Assembly: GCA_964434735.1 (NCBI GenBank)
Contig: CAYSWK010000042.1
Location: forward strand, 1 to 6,903
Direction: 5' to 3'
Source of the DNA: CAYSWK01 sp964434735
GTDB lineage: Archaea > Micrarchaeota > Micrarchaeia > Anstonellales > Bilamarchaeaceae
DNA: 6,903 nt
The notes below the pieces were generated by a model. That model was not told the DNA's origin. It did no database searches and was given only the letters and a program-made list of their open reading frames with translations. How positions within the stretch are numbered: position 1 is the first letter of the stretch; each line of letters opens with the position of its first letter. Both the position numbers and the translations under genes were made by a program. Below, in pieces: positions 1-5,813 of the stretch.

Positions 1-1442
1 GGTCAACCGACAGGAACGGAGTTCTTGAAGTTCCTCTTTCTGAATTGGAATTCGGTTCCTATGAAGCAGTTATCCGGGTTCGTGGCCATGCCCCTGTTAC
101 TGAGGAATTTGAATACACGCAACCGGTTCAACCTGGTCCACTTGTATCTACTGTGCAGTGGGATTGCACTCAAAACCTTCTTTCAGTCGTAGTTACTTCA
201 GATGGGGCAGCCGTTGAAGATGCAGAAGTTGCAATTCTTGATTCCTTAGGCGGCATTTCAGTTCAATTTACTGATGCACAAGGACGTGCAACCTTTTCCT
301 CATTCATGGGTTCACCAACGACTTACACCGTTTCAAAAGAAGGATTTGAGATGATTGAGGGCGTTGTCGTTGCAAATTCATGTTATACGTATGAAATCCT
401 TCCCGTATGTCAAGATTATGGTTCAGGCATTAAAGTGAGAGTTACTACTGTTGAAGACGAAGGTGTTGAGGGTGCGTTAGTTACGTTAACTCCGCGATAC
501 GTATTGACTGGGAATAAGAAAAAGGATGCAGAATTGTTAAAATCAGTGGGTTATGCAACCGTCTCCATGCCAACAGATGATGATGGAGATGCCCTTTTCA
601 GTTATTTGCCGAATAATCCTCAGGAACAAACCGGCGATTCAAAGGACATGTTAATCACTTTTAATAATTATCAAGCAACTGCAATTGTTGTTCCTTCTGA
701 AATCATTCGTCAACAATGTACAAAACGGATTTCTTATCTTGCAAAAGTTGATTGTCCTGCACGTACTGCCCAGATAACTTTAAAGGATTCAAAAACAGAC
801 CAAGGGGTTCCATATGCCACTGTTACTTTAGCAGGTCAAACCTCCTACACGGATTCCCAAGGTGTTGCATTATTTAGTATCGATCAGTTTGCTGAACCGT
901 ATGTTTTGGAAGCATCAACGTACGGATATGCCTCTCTTAAAATTGAGGCGACTAGACTTCCATCAGCCCTTCGTTCTTGTATCTCAGAAGTATTTGAATA
1001 TGACTTTGGTGTTCCTTTAGAAGATACTCCTCTTGGAGAGGAACCTCTTCCTGTAGAAGAATGCACTGATTATCAAGTTACGTTCCCTAATGAAGTTCCA
1101 GTTGGTGGAGAGGTATCATTTGAAGTTTCGTGTGACAATGCCCCTGTAGCATCAGGATCTATTTCTGTTCGTTCAGAAGACGGAGTATCAATAAAGACAC
1201 TTTCGGTAGTAAATGGAATTGCAAAAGGGACGTTTACGGTTGGCACGTATAATGTAAGTTATGTTCAGTTGAATAAGGTTCAATCTGCAGGTTCACTTAA
1301 AGTTGGGGCATTAAAGAACGTTTCAAAAGACAATTCATGGGATGCTTATTTGTTACCAGCAGTCTTTTTGTTGGTCCTTTTGCTTATTTTGGCAGCACTT
1401 TACTTGCATTTTACCAATAATAAGAATAAGGGCAAGAAGTAA
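1..1442 (+). CDS. Modular cell-surface protein with C-terminal membrane anchor (5' end missing)
   Basis: The reading frame is open from base 3, so this is the C-terminal part of a longer protein; an internal TTG at 45 is not the true start. At least 479 residues are present. Numbered from that TTG, three beta-sandwich modules resembling carboxypeptidase-regulatory-like domains span about 41-113, 122-225 and 237-312. They carry typical turns such as TDAQGRATF (76-84) and TDSQGVALF (269-277). The first in-frame residues (TDRNGVLEV) look like the end of a further module. An Ig/filamin-like module (340-422) follows. Residues 434-456 form one strongly hydrophobic helix, ending in a lysine-rich tail (NNKNKGKK), as in a type I anchor. 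Two N-glycosylation sequons lie at 403 and 425. Eight cysteines sit at the module edges. The likely role is a cell-envelope or adhesion protein; the specific function is unknown. The topology and fold class are fairly safe, the ligand is not inferable. Confidence 0.85.
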   Translation, partial: STDRNGVLEVPLSELEFGSYEAVIRVRGHAPVTEEFEYTQPVQPGPLVSTVQWDCTQNLLSVVVTSDGAAVEDAEVAILDSLGGISVQFTDAQGRATFSSFMGSPTTYTVSKEGFEMIEGVVVANSCYTYEILPVCQDYGSGIKVRVTTVEDEGVEGALVTLTPRYVLTGNKKKDAELLKSVGYATVSMPTDDDGDALFSYLPNNPQEQTGDSKDMLITFNNYQATAIVVPSEIIRQQCTKRISYLAKVDCPARTAQITLKDSKTDQGVPYATVTLAGQTSYTDSQGVALFSIDQFAEPYVLEASTYGYASLKIEATRLPSALRSCISEVFEYDFGVPLEDTPLGEEPLPVEECTDYQVTFPNEVPVGGEVSFEVSCDNAPVASGSISVRSEDGVSIKTLSVVNGIAKGTFTVGTYNVSYVQLNKVQSAGSLKVGALKNVSKDNSWDAYLLPAVFLLVLLLILAALYLHFTNNKNKGKK

Positions 1443-1454
1443 TTTTTTCTTTTT
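1443..1454 (+). terminator. Oligo-T terminator of the surface-protein gene
   Basis: Directly after the TAA stop at 1440-1442 comes TTTTTTCTTTTT. Runs of T on the coding strand are the usual intrinsic termination signal in archaea and need no hairpin. The tract overlaps the last stop codon of the converging ftsY gene. In the opposite direction, ftsY has only a pyrimidine-rich stretch inside the surface gene (about 1417-1440 read on the minus strand), a much weaker candidate. Confidence 0.5.
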
Positions 1455-2898
1455 ATTCCAAAATTCGGTTGACCATTTCACGGGCATTAAAGGGGTGCAG
1501 GTCTTCATATTTTTGTCCGGTTCCTACAAAAAGAATTGGGACACCAGTCGCTTCTTTTATTGAAAGTACCGTCCCACCTTTGGGGTCACAGTCTATTTTT
1601 GTAAGGATAACTCCGTCAAGCCCGATTTCTTCCTTGAACGTTCGTACTTGATCCATAATCGCGTTGCCGGCTAGGGATTCCCCGACATATACTTTCAAAT
1701 CTGGTTTGATGACGCGTTCCATTTTCTTGAGTTCGTTCATGAGGTTCGTGTTGGTATCCTGTCTTCCTGCAGTATCGATGAGAATTACGTTTATCCCATG
1801 TGCTTTTGCGTATTGTACTGCGTCAAAAGCAACGGCAGTCGGGTCTGCACCGTACGGTCGTTTTATTATCGGTACGTTAAGACGTTTGGCGTGAACATCC
1901 AGTTGTTCAATTGCTGCAGCACGGAACGTGTCGCTTGCGGCAAAGCACACCTTTTTTCCTTGGGAGATAAATCGGTGTGCAAGTTTTGCCATGGTGGTTG
2001 TTTTGCCTGCGCCGTTTATTCCGCACACCATGATGGTGAGGGGTGTTTTTTCAAATAATGAAAATACGGTGGAAGTATCCGATTCCATTATCGAGACAAG
2101 CGTGTTTTGTATTTCTTCCTTTATTTCCGTTTCAATATTACCTCGCTTGACTTTTTTACCTACCAAACCTGTTTTGAGCCTTTTTATGATTGTATCTGCA
2201 ACTTCAAGTGAGACATCGCTTTCAAGCAATTCAAGTTCAAGGGTATCAAGCAATTCCTTTACGTCTTGTTCGCGTATCTCCACAACGCCAGTTATGAAGC
2301 TTGTTATCGCACTTCCAATTCCCTGTTTTACTTTCTTTTCGCCTTTTTCTTGAGCTATTTCGATATCTTTAGCAGGAATTTCATCGCTTATGCGCATTGT
2401 TTCCTTTGGTTTTGAGTCTTGGGTTGCGGGCCTTGTTTCTTGCACTGCAGGTTTTGGTGTCGGCTTTGTTTGCAGTACTATAGGTTTTGATACGGGTTTT
2501 ATGTTTTGTGTTGTAGATTTTACTTCTTGTACTCCCGGTTTTGTAATTACCGTTTTAACTGGTTCTTGCGATACTTTTGCTTGAGGTTTTACAACTTCTT
2601 TTTGAGGATGAATTGTTTCTTTTGGTTTTGTTACTGGTTTTTCTGCTGTCGGGATTGATTTAGGTAAAGTGACCGGTTCCTCTTTTGGTTTTTCCGTTTC
2701 TTTTTGTACGATGCGTTTAGGTTCCTCTATTTTTTCATGAGGCGGCGTAGTTACGGTTTTTTGAAGGGGGTTGGTTATTTGTTCAGGAATTTCAACAGGT
2801 TTTTTTATTTCCTGTTTTGGTTCTTGAGGAGTCTCGCCTTCTTTTTTGGTAAGGCCTGAAATAAAGGAGCCAATCTTCTTTTTGAGAAGATCAAACAT
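1453..2898 (-). CDS. ftsY: Signal recognition particle receptor FtsY
   Basis: FtsY is the SRP receptor GTPase. It docks ribosome-nascent chain complexes carrying SRP54/7S RNA at the membrane and releases them to the Sec translocon after reciprocal GTP hydrolysis. The NG domain is complete: the N-domain helices lie at about 195-285, the P-loop is GINGAGKTTT (293-302), followed by DTFRAAAIEQL (323-333), DTAGR (375-379), TKID (433-436), DPKGG (438-442) and the closing GTGQKYEDL (459-467). Residues 1-16 (MFDLLKKKIGSFISGL) form a basic amphipathic helix suited to membrane contact. Residues 20-185 are a low-complexity linker rich in Pro, Lys, Glu, Thr and Val. At 481 aa it is longer than many archaeal FtsY proteins because of that linker. 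It is the last gene of the minus-strand operon, 5 bases after prefoldin alpha, with no strong Shine-Dalgarno site, so translational coupling is likely. SRP54 itself would share the NG domain but has a C-terminal M domain, which is absent here. Confidence 0.97.
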   Translation of the reverse strand: MFDLLKKKIGSFISGLTKKEGETPQEPKQEIKKPVEIPEQITNPLQKTVTTPPHEKIEEPKRIVQKETEKPKEEPVTLPKSIPTAEKPVTKPKETIHPQKEVVKPQAKVSQEPVKTVITKPGVQEVKSTTQNIKPVSKPIVLQTKPTPKPAVQETRPATQDSKPKETMRISDEIPAKDIEIAQEKGEKKVKQGIGSAITSFITGVVEIREQDVKELLDTLELELLESDVSLEVADTIIKRLKTGLVGKKVKRGNIETEIKEEIQNTLVSIMESDTSTVFSLFEKTPLTIMVCGINGAGKTTTMAKLAHRFISQGKKVCFAASDTFRAAAIEQLDVHAKRLNVPIIKRPYGADPTAVAFDAVQYAKAHGINVILIDTAGRQDTNTNLMNELKKMERVIKPDLKVYVGESLAGNAIMDQVRTFKEEIGLDGVILTKIDCDPKGGTVLSIKEATGVPILFVGTGQKYEDLHPFNAREMVNRILE

Positions 2899-2903
2899 AA
2901 TAA

Positions 2904-3362
2904 TCAGAAGTAGTCTTCACGGATATTGTCATTGACTTTTTTGTTTGCCATCCGTTGGGTTTGCAACTGCGAAAGAAGCATCTGTGCCTCACGCAATTTA
3001 TCATAGATTTTCATTGTTTCAGCATTGAGCTTGTCGACTGCATTTTTAGTTGCATCAATTCGCTTGCTCAATACTTCCTTGGCTGCTTTTCGGTCCATTT
3101 CCACTAGGTAGTTTGCACCAACAGGCACAAGAATGTCCGTTTGTGAAATGGTTGCCTTGATGAATGCGCCTCCTCCGATGGGGATGAGTGATTCATTTTC
3201 AACGAGCGAGTCCGCTGTTTTTTCCGCATTGACTAAATCAAGGTTGGTAAGCGACATCCGGTCTATCTCCTTTTGGAGCATGCGAAGCTGTTCTTGGTAG
3301 ACTCGCGCTTCATAATTTACCTGCTCAAAAGATTTTTGTGCCGGAGGTGCTTGTGTTGCCAT
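2904..3362 (-). CDS. pfdA: Prefoldin subunit alpha
   Basis: Prefoldin is a cytosolic hexamer (two alpha, four beta) that captures unfolded nascent chains between coiled-coil tentacles and passes them to the group II chaperonin. At 152 aa this protein has the alpha-subunit layout: a first coiled coil (about 12-55), a central beta-hairpin region (about 59-90, containing IPIGGGAFIKA and ILVPVGANYLVEM), and a second coiled coil (about 91-140). The four-strand hairpin region with the VPVG turn is typical of alpha rather than beta subunits. The ATG follows the LX stop codon by a single base, and its own ribosome binding site (AAGGGT) is poor, so reinitiation after LX is likely. Prefoldin alpha beside LX and ftsY is a common archaeal arrangement. 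Confidence 0.95.
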   Translation of the reverse strand: MATQAPPAQKSFEQVNYEARVYQEQLRMLQKEIDRMSLTNLDLVNAEKTADSLVENESLIPIGGGAFIKATISQTDILVPVGANYLVEMDRKAAKEVLSKRIDATKNAVDKLNAETMKIYDKLREAQMLLSQLQTQRMANKKVNDNIREDYF

Positions 3363-3363
3363 G

Positions 3364-3540
3364 TTAACCCTTTTTTACTGAAGTAATCTTTATCTTTGTC
3401 CTTTGCAATCCGTTGTTTGAACCAAAGAGTGCATATACCTTATCCTTTGCCATTGCTTCACTTTGGGCATCTACTTCCTTAATAAATGGACGTGGAACTT
3501 CTTCAAGGCGGATGGATCCTTCAACAATAAATTTTGTCAT
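3364..3540 (-). CDS. rplX: Large ribosomal subunit protein LX (L18a/L20a family)
   Basis: This 58-residue gene was found by translating between prefoldin alpha and aIF6. The product begins MTKFIVEGSIRLEE and continues with PRPFIKEV, AMAKDKVYALFGS and TKIKITSV, the single alpha/beta unit of archaeal LX, homologous to part of eukaryotic L18a. It is a small structural protein of the 50S subunit. The start at 3540 is supported by a good Shine-Dalgarno sequence (GAGGT, 3547-3551) 6 bases upstream. The position between aIF6 and prefoldin alpha matches the conserved archaeal order. The stop is one base away from the prefoldin start codon. LX is among the shortest ribosomal proteins, so this length is not a sign of truncation. 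Confidence 0.93.
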   Translation of the reverse strand: MTKFIVEGSIRLEEVPRPFIKEVDAQSEAMAKDKVYALFGSNNGLQRTKIKITSVKKG

Positions 3541-3546
3541 ATTCTA

Positions 3547-3551
3547 ACCTC
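3547..3551 (-). promoter_or_regulatory. Shine-Dalgarno site of LX
   Basis: The minus strand reads GAGGT, followed by 6 bases and the ATG at 3540. It is one of the cleaner ribosome binding sites in the operon. It stands where translational coupling to the upstream gene is unlikely, because the gap to the aIF6 stop is 43 bases. Confidence 0.7.
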
Positions 3552-3583
3552 TTTTTTTGTCATTTAGTACCTTAATTCAGACG

Positions 3584-3593
3584 TTATATAAAC
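3584..3593 (-). promoter_or_regulatory. Candidate internal TATA box for LX-pfdA-ftsY
   Basis: The minus strand reads GTTTATATAA at the aIF6 stop codon, close to the archaeal TATA consensus. Its centre is about 48 bases upstream of the LX start. A transcription start about 26 bases downstream would leave a leader of roughly 22 bases that includes the Shine-Dalgarno site. A purine-rich BRE is not evident upstream, so this may be only a secondary promoter or a chance match. Confidence 0.4.
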
Positions 3594-4243
3594 CCAAGCG
3601 CTTGTTCAACTTTTCCTTGTTCAAACGCAGTCGTTGCTTCTCCAACAACATATCCTTTGCTATTTGCAACCATTCCGAATCCGATGAACCCGACACCCGT
3701 GTTAAGTGTGCCTCGGTCTCCTTTTACCTTAAGGATGGATTCAAGCATTTTCACATCTTCTTCCAATGCCTTGTAATGCACAAGGAATCCCTTGTTTGTT
3801 GCAATGCAGGCACTGCCAGGCGTCTGGAACTCATAGATGGGGTGGGAGACAATTTCGATTCCAAGCACATCCGAAAGCCGCGTTATTTCGCTTCGTTCCA
3901 TGCGCTCTGTTGCAACACCTCCCTTGTCATTAAGGCAAAAGAGGTTGCCGCAGGCGTTGTGGGGGTCCTTTACCAGATGCACATTAAGCCCTTCTTTTTT
4001 GAGTGCCTGGACTTCTTCCTCTTGCGCAATTGAGGGAAGTATTATGCCATTGTTGTTCATGGCAACATACATCCCCAGGATGTTGGTCGAAGCAATGAAT
4101 GATTTTATGGTTCGTACGCCAAGACTTTCAGCAATCGCCATTTCAAACTTTTCCGGAGCATCCGGAGGAATGATTGCCACTGAGTCATTGGCCCGTGCAA
4201 ACATCCCGATCCAGGGATTTCCGAAATAGCTTGTTTTTTTCAT
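3584..4243 (-). CDS. eif6: Translation initiation factor 6 (aIF6)
   Basis: aIF6 binds the large ribosomal subunit near L14 and prevents premature joining with the small subunit; the eukaryotic homologue also acts in 60S maturation. The 219-residue length is standard for the archaeal factor, which has a five-fold pseudosymmetric pentein fold. Recognisable family segments are GNPWIG (8-13), MNNNGIILP (62-70), CGNLFCLND (98-106) and the long conserved C-terminal stretch at 188-215 with NTGVGFIGFG and GYVVGEATT. The ATG at 4243 is 13 bases after the L31e stop; a weak GTGA motif lies 6 bases before it. It sits in its usual archaeal place between L31e and LX. No odd residues were seen. Confidence 0.97.
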   Translation of the reverse strand: MKKTSYFGNPWIGMFARANDSVAIIPPDAPEKFEMAIAESLGVRTIKSFIASTNILGMYVAMNNNGIILPSIAQEEEVQALKKEGLNVHLVKDPHNACGNLFCLNDKGGVATERMERSEITRLSDVLGIEIVSHPIYEFQTPGSACIATNKGFLVHYKALEEDVKMLESILKVKGDRGTLNTGVGFIGFGMVANSKGYVVGEATTAFEQGKVEQALGFI

Positions 4244-4256
4244 GGCGGTTCACTGT

Positions 4257-4679
4257 TTATTTTTTTGCTTCCTTTGGATGCTCTTTTTTCTCAGCTGCCC
4301 GTTCTTCTTTTTTTGCCTCTTTTGCATGGGTTGCAGGAGCTTCCTTCTTTTGTTCCTTTGGAGCTTCTTTCTTGTCTTCCTTGGGTGCGCTTTCCTTTGG
4401 CGTTTCCTTTTTGGTTTCCTTTGCAGGAATCTTTTCATCAATAAGGTATGCCTTTGCAACTTCGCCTTCCTTTACTACGCGAACCTTTATTTTGCGTGGA
4501 GGCTTTTGCATTGAGTGTGCCCAAATGCAGTCATTGACTGCGGGTGAAAGCAACACATCGTCGGTTTTGGTGTGCCTTACTAGGAACTTTCGCAACACCT
4601 TGACTGCACGTATTGCCCTTTTGGTGCGAAGGGTCTCATATGCATCTGTAAGGTTTACTGTGTAAATACGTTCTTCCAT
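4257..4679 (-). CDS. rpl31e: Large ribosomal subunit protein L31e with charged C-terminal tail
   Basis: L31e is a large-subunit protein at the rim of the peptide exit tunnel. The core is residues 1-82: ERIYTVNL at the N-terminus, then TKRAIRAVKVLRKFLVRH (19-36), VLLSPAVNDCIWAHSMQKPP (42-61) and the strand KIKVRVV. Archaeal L31e proteins are usually about 80-100 residues. This one continues to 140 with a Lys/Glu/Ala/Pro-rich tail (84-140) built from loose KKEAPKE and KEAKKEE units. The frame through the tail is the same as that of the core, so it is a true extension rather than a frameshift. The start at 4679 has GAGGA 8 bases upstream, inside the end of L39e, and the gap to the L39e stop is only 4 bases. 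Identity is secure; the tail's function is unknown. Confidence 0.95.
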   Translation of the reverse strand: MEERIYTVNLTDAYETLRTKRAIRAVKVLRKFLVRHTKTDDVLLSPAVNDCIWAHSMQKPPRKIKVRVVKEGEVAKAYLIDEKIPAKETKKETPKESAPKEDKKEAPKEQKKEAPATHAKEAKKEERAAEKKEHPKEAKK

Positions 4680-4683
4680 ATCA

Positions 4684-4845
4684 TCATTCCTCGTTTGGTA
4701 ATCTGAGCTTTTCAGTTCTCCAGTTTCTTCGTGAACCCTGGACTACTTTTCGCTTGGTTCGTATCGTGACAAAGACAGGTACTCTTCCTCGGTTAAGCCT
4801 GTCTGCTTTGACGAGCCTTTGTTTCTTCTTTTGAGTCTTTTTCAT
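4684..4845 (-). CDS. rpl39e: Large ribosomal subunit protein L39e
   Basis: This 53-residue, very basic protein was found by translating the gap between PDCD5 and L31e. It starts MKKTQKKKQRLVKADR and contains RVPVFVTIRTKRKVVQ and RRNWRTEKLRL, matching the L39e pattern of a basic N-terminal helix, the RVPVW-like core and a terminal RRHWRRTKL-like segment. L39e is a nearly unfolded protein that lines the peptide exit tunnel of archaeal and eukaryotic ribosomes. The ATG at 4845 is 4 bases after the PDCD5 stop and has GTGAT (4849-4853) just upstream, overlapping that stop codon. The stop is 4 bases before L31e. Gene order L39e-L31e-aIF6 is the common archaeal one. Confidence 0.95.
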   Translation of the reverse strand: MKKTQKKKQRLVKADRLNRGRVPVFVTIRTKRKVVQGSRRNWRTEKLRLPNEE

Positions 4846-4849
4846 ACCA

Positions 4850-5158
4850 TCACTTTCTATCAAATGTTATTTTTGTTTTGTGTTCCGCCTGGCTTTTGAT
4901 TCGCATCAAAATTGCGACCACTTCGTCTTCAGTGAGTTTTCGTCCTGCACGTTTGAATAGGGAGATGCTCACCTGTGCTGCTTGCGAGAACAACGATGCG
5001 TTTGATATACGAACATTCATGATGCGTTCATATGCTTTTTCATCGAGCACTGTTCGCAGCGCCATTTTGAGTTTTTGTTCCTCATCCTTTGCCGCTTCCA
5101 TTCTTGCACGACGTTCGTTTCGCATTTGTTCTTCGCTTTGGTCGCCAGACTCACCCAT
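4850..5158 (-). CDS. PDCD5/TFAR19-family DNA-binding protein
   Basis: This is a 102-residue homologue of human PDCD5, a small three-helix-core protein with a flexible charged N-terminal helix. Archaeal members are annotated as DNA-binding proteins, but their cellular role remains poorly defined; the steady linkage to ribosomal genes hints at a translation or ribosome-associated role. Visible family features are the charged helix (about 8-30), DEKAYERIMNVRISN (39-53), the helix with QAAQVSISLFKRAGRKLTED (59-78) and a basic end with KITFDRK. Its start at 5158 has a clear AGAGGA (5164-5169) overlapping the TAG stop of S19e, so the two genes are translationally close-coupled. Length and content are normal for the family. 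Confidence 0.93.
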   Translation of the reverse strand: MGESGDQSEEQMRNERRARMEAAKDEEQKLKMALRTVLDEKAYERIMNVRISNASLFSQAAQVSISLFKRAGRKLTEDEVVAILMRIKSQAEHKTKITFDRK

Positions 5159-5163
5159 GAGTA

Positions 5164-5169
5164 TCCTCT
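5164..5169 (-). promoter_or_regulatory. Shine-Dalgarno site of the PDCD5-family gene, overlapping the S19e stop
   Basis: The minus strand reads TAG (S19e stop) running into AGAGGA, then 5 bases and the ATG at 5158. Placing the binding site on the upstream stop codon favours re-use of the terminating ribosome. Confidence 0.7.
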
Positions 5170-5590
5170 ATGCCGTTTTTGTGATCTCCTTTGCTGCACC
5201 GTCAAGAAGTTGTCTTCCTTTGGCAGTCAATTCACGGCCTTTTCCTTTGGGGCCTTTCTTGAGCATTCCGTGCTTTTCAAGCGTCTGAAGTGCCTTTCTG
5301 ATGGTGCTTCCACCGGCCATTTTGTGCTTGCTTGGACGAACTCCTCGGTCCTTTGCGCCACCATAGTGCCTTCGAAGGCGGTTGGTGCCAACAAGGGTGT
5401 TTGCGTATGCCTGTCTAAGGATTGATGCACACCTAATGTACCAGAAATTTGCGTTTTCCGGAGGTCGGTCTGCATGAGCCCCTGACTTTACGAACCCTAC
5501 GAATGCGGGTTTTTCAATGTTCATTTCTTCAAGTTTCTGCGCTGCCTTTGAAATTAAGAGGCGCGGGTCGATATCGAGTGCACTTACCAA
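5168..5590 (-). CDS. rps19e: Small ribosomal subunit protein S19e
   Basis: S19e is a winged-helix small-subunit protein found only in archaea and eukaryotes; in eukaryotes it is needed for 18S rRNA maturation. At 140 residues the length is normal. Family signatures are RPPENANFWYIRCASILRQA (42-61, with the invariant WY), RRHYGGAKDRGVRPSKH (73-89) and GSTIRKALQTLEKHGML (94-110). The start codon is TTG: an in-frame stop lies only four codons upstream and no ATG is available at the N-terminus. An extended Shine-Dalgarno match (AAGGTGAT) directly upstream supports the choice. This is the first gene of the minus-strand operon, 9 bases ahead of the PDCD5-family gene. Confidence 0.96.
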   Translation of the reverse strand: MVSALDIDPRLLISKAAQKLEEMNIEKPAFVGFVKSGAHADRPPENANFWYIRCASILRQAYANTLVGTNRLRRHYGGAKDRGVRPSKHKMAGGSTIRKALQTLEKHGMLKKGPKGKGRELTAKGRQLLDGAAKEITKTA

Positions 5591-5593
5591 TAT

Positions 5594-5601
5594 ATCACCT
5601 T
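5594..5601 (-). promoter_or_regulatory. Extended Shine-Dalgarno site fixing the TTG start of S19e
   Basis: The minus strand reads AAGGTGAT, then ATA and TTG. It pairs with the 3' part of the usual archaeal anti-Shine-Dalgarno sequence (complement of GGAGGTGATC), which explains the short spacing. The only in-frame initiator between here and the upstream stop is the TTG at 5588-5590. Confidence 0.75.
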
Positions 5602-5622
5602 ATTGTAATTTTTCATTACTAG

Positions 5623-5644
5623 TATATTTTGCTCTTTTTAAAAG
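5623..5644 (-). promoter_or_regulatory. Promoter region of the S19e ribosomal operon (two TATA candidates)
   Basis: On the minus strand, TTTTAAAAA (5634-5642) is centred about 48 bases before the TTG start. That would give a leader of about 22 bases containing the Shine-Dalgarno site. A second candidate, AAAATATA (5623-5630), is closer and would leave a leader of only about 10 bases. The first fits better and mirrors the geometry proposed for LX. Assignment rests on spacing and composition only. Confidence 0.45.
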
Positions 5645-5813
5645 CGTAGCTCGCTTCGGGCAGAATGAGACTATCTCAATGTCAGTCGTGCAGGATGCAA
5701 CTCAAGCACTTCCAACTCCTCTAAATCTAGAATTATATTATAGGTGTTGGTTTTTAAACGTATTTTTAAGCCGTTCTTTCCTCTTTTTTAATCTTTTTAT
5801 CAAATTAGGTTAC

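Larger units (their letters stand above)
5591..5813. other. Divergent intergenic region between the S19e operon and the PrsW-like gene
   Basis: About 220 bases hold the promoters for both directions. From left to right there are the S19e ribosome binding site, AT-rich TATA candidates (5623-5644), a more GC-balanced block (5645-5720) with a small inverted repeat TGAGA-CTA-TCTCA (5666-5678), then an AT-rich block with a TATA-like AATTATATTATA (5730-5741) and T-rich tracts (5751-5800). I found no tRNA fold or clear C/D-box signature. The long frame that crosses this region toward 5517 is antisense to the S19e 5' end and its left part is not credible as coding. Confidence 0.6.

Noticed and set aside
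1928..2353. 141-codon plus-strand frame opposite ftsY
   Set aside because: It is fully antisense to the conserved FtsY N and G domains and resembles no known protein.
2448..2580. Tandem DNA repeat or CRISPR-like array suggested by recurring GGTTTTG on the plus strand
   Set aside because: The units are short and degenerate and are explained by Lys-Pro codons in the FtsY linker; there are no fixed repeats or spacers.
3557..4229. Two overlapping plus-strand frames opposite aIF6
   Set aside because: They are antisense shadows of a well-conserved gene with no independent signals.
4250..4459. 69-codon minus-strand frame rich in Lys and Arg inside L31e
   Set aside because: It is a +1 shadow of the repetitive L31e tail, with no start signal or homology of its own.
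4174..4665. 163-codon plus-strand frame rich in Phe and Ser
   Set aside because: It mirrors the Lys/Glu-rich L31e tail and the aIF6 start on the other strand; AAG and GAA codons read backwards give Phe/Ser-rich frames.
5517..5678. N-terminal part of the long plus-strand frame that continues into the PrsW-like protein
   Set aside because: It is antisense to the start of S19e and crosses that operon's promoter; its residues show no family resemblance.
5665..5724. 19-codon plus-strand small frame (MRLSQCQSC...) beyond the symmetric TATA element
   Set aside because: The spacing would suit a leaderless start, but it is too short to support from one sequence and has no ribosome binding site or recognisable motif.
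5640..5740. Possible tRNA or C/D-box RNA in the less AT-rich part of the divergent intergenic region
   Set aside because: GTAGCTCG looks tRNA-like at first, but there is no T-loop, anticodon stem or acceptor pairing on either strand, and no paired C and D boxes.
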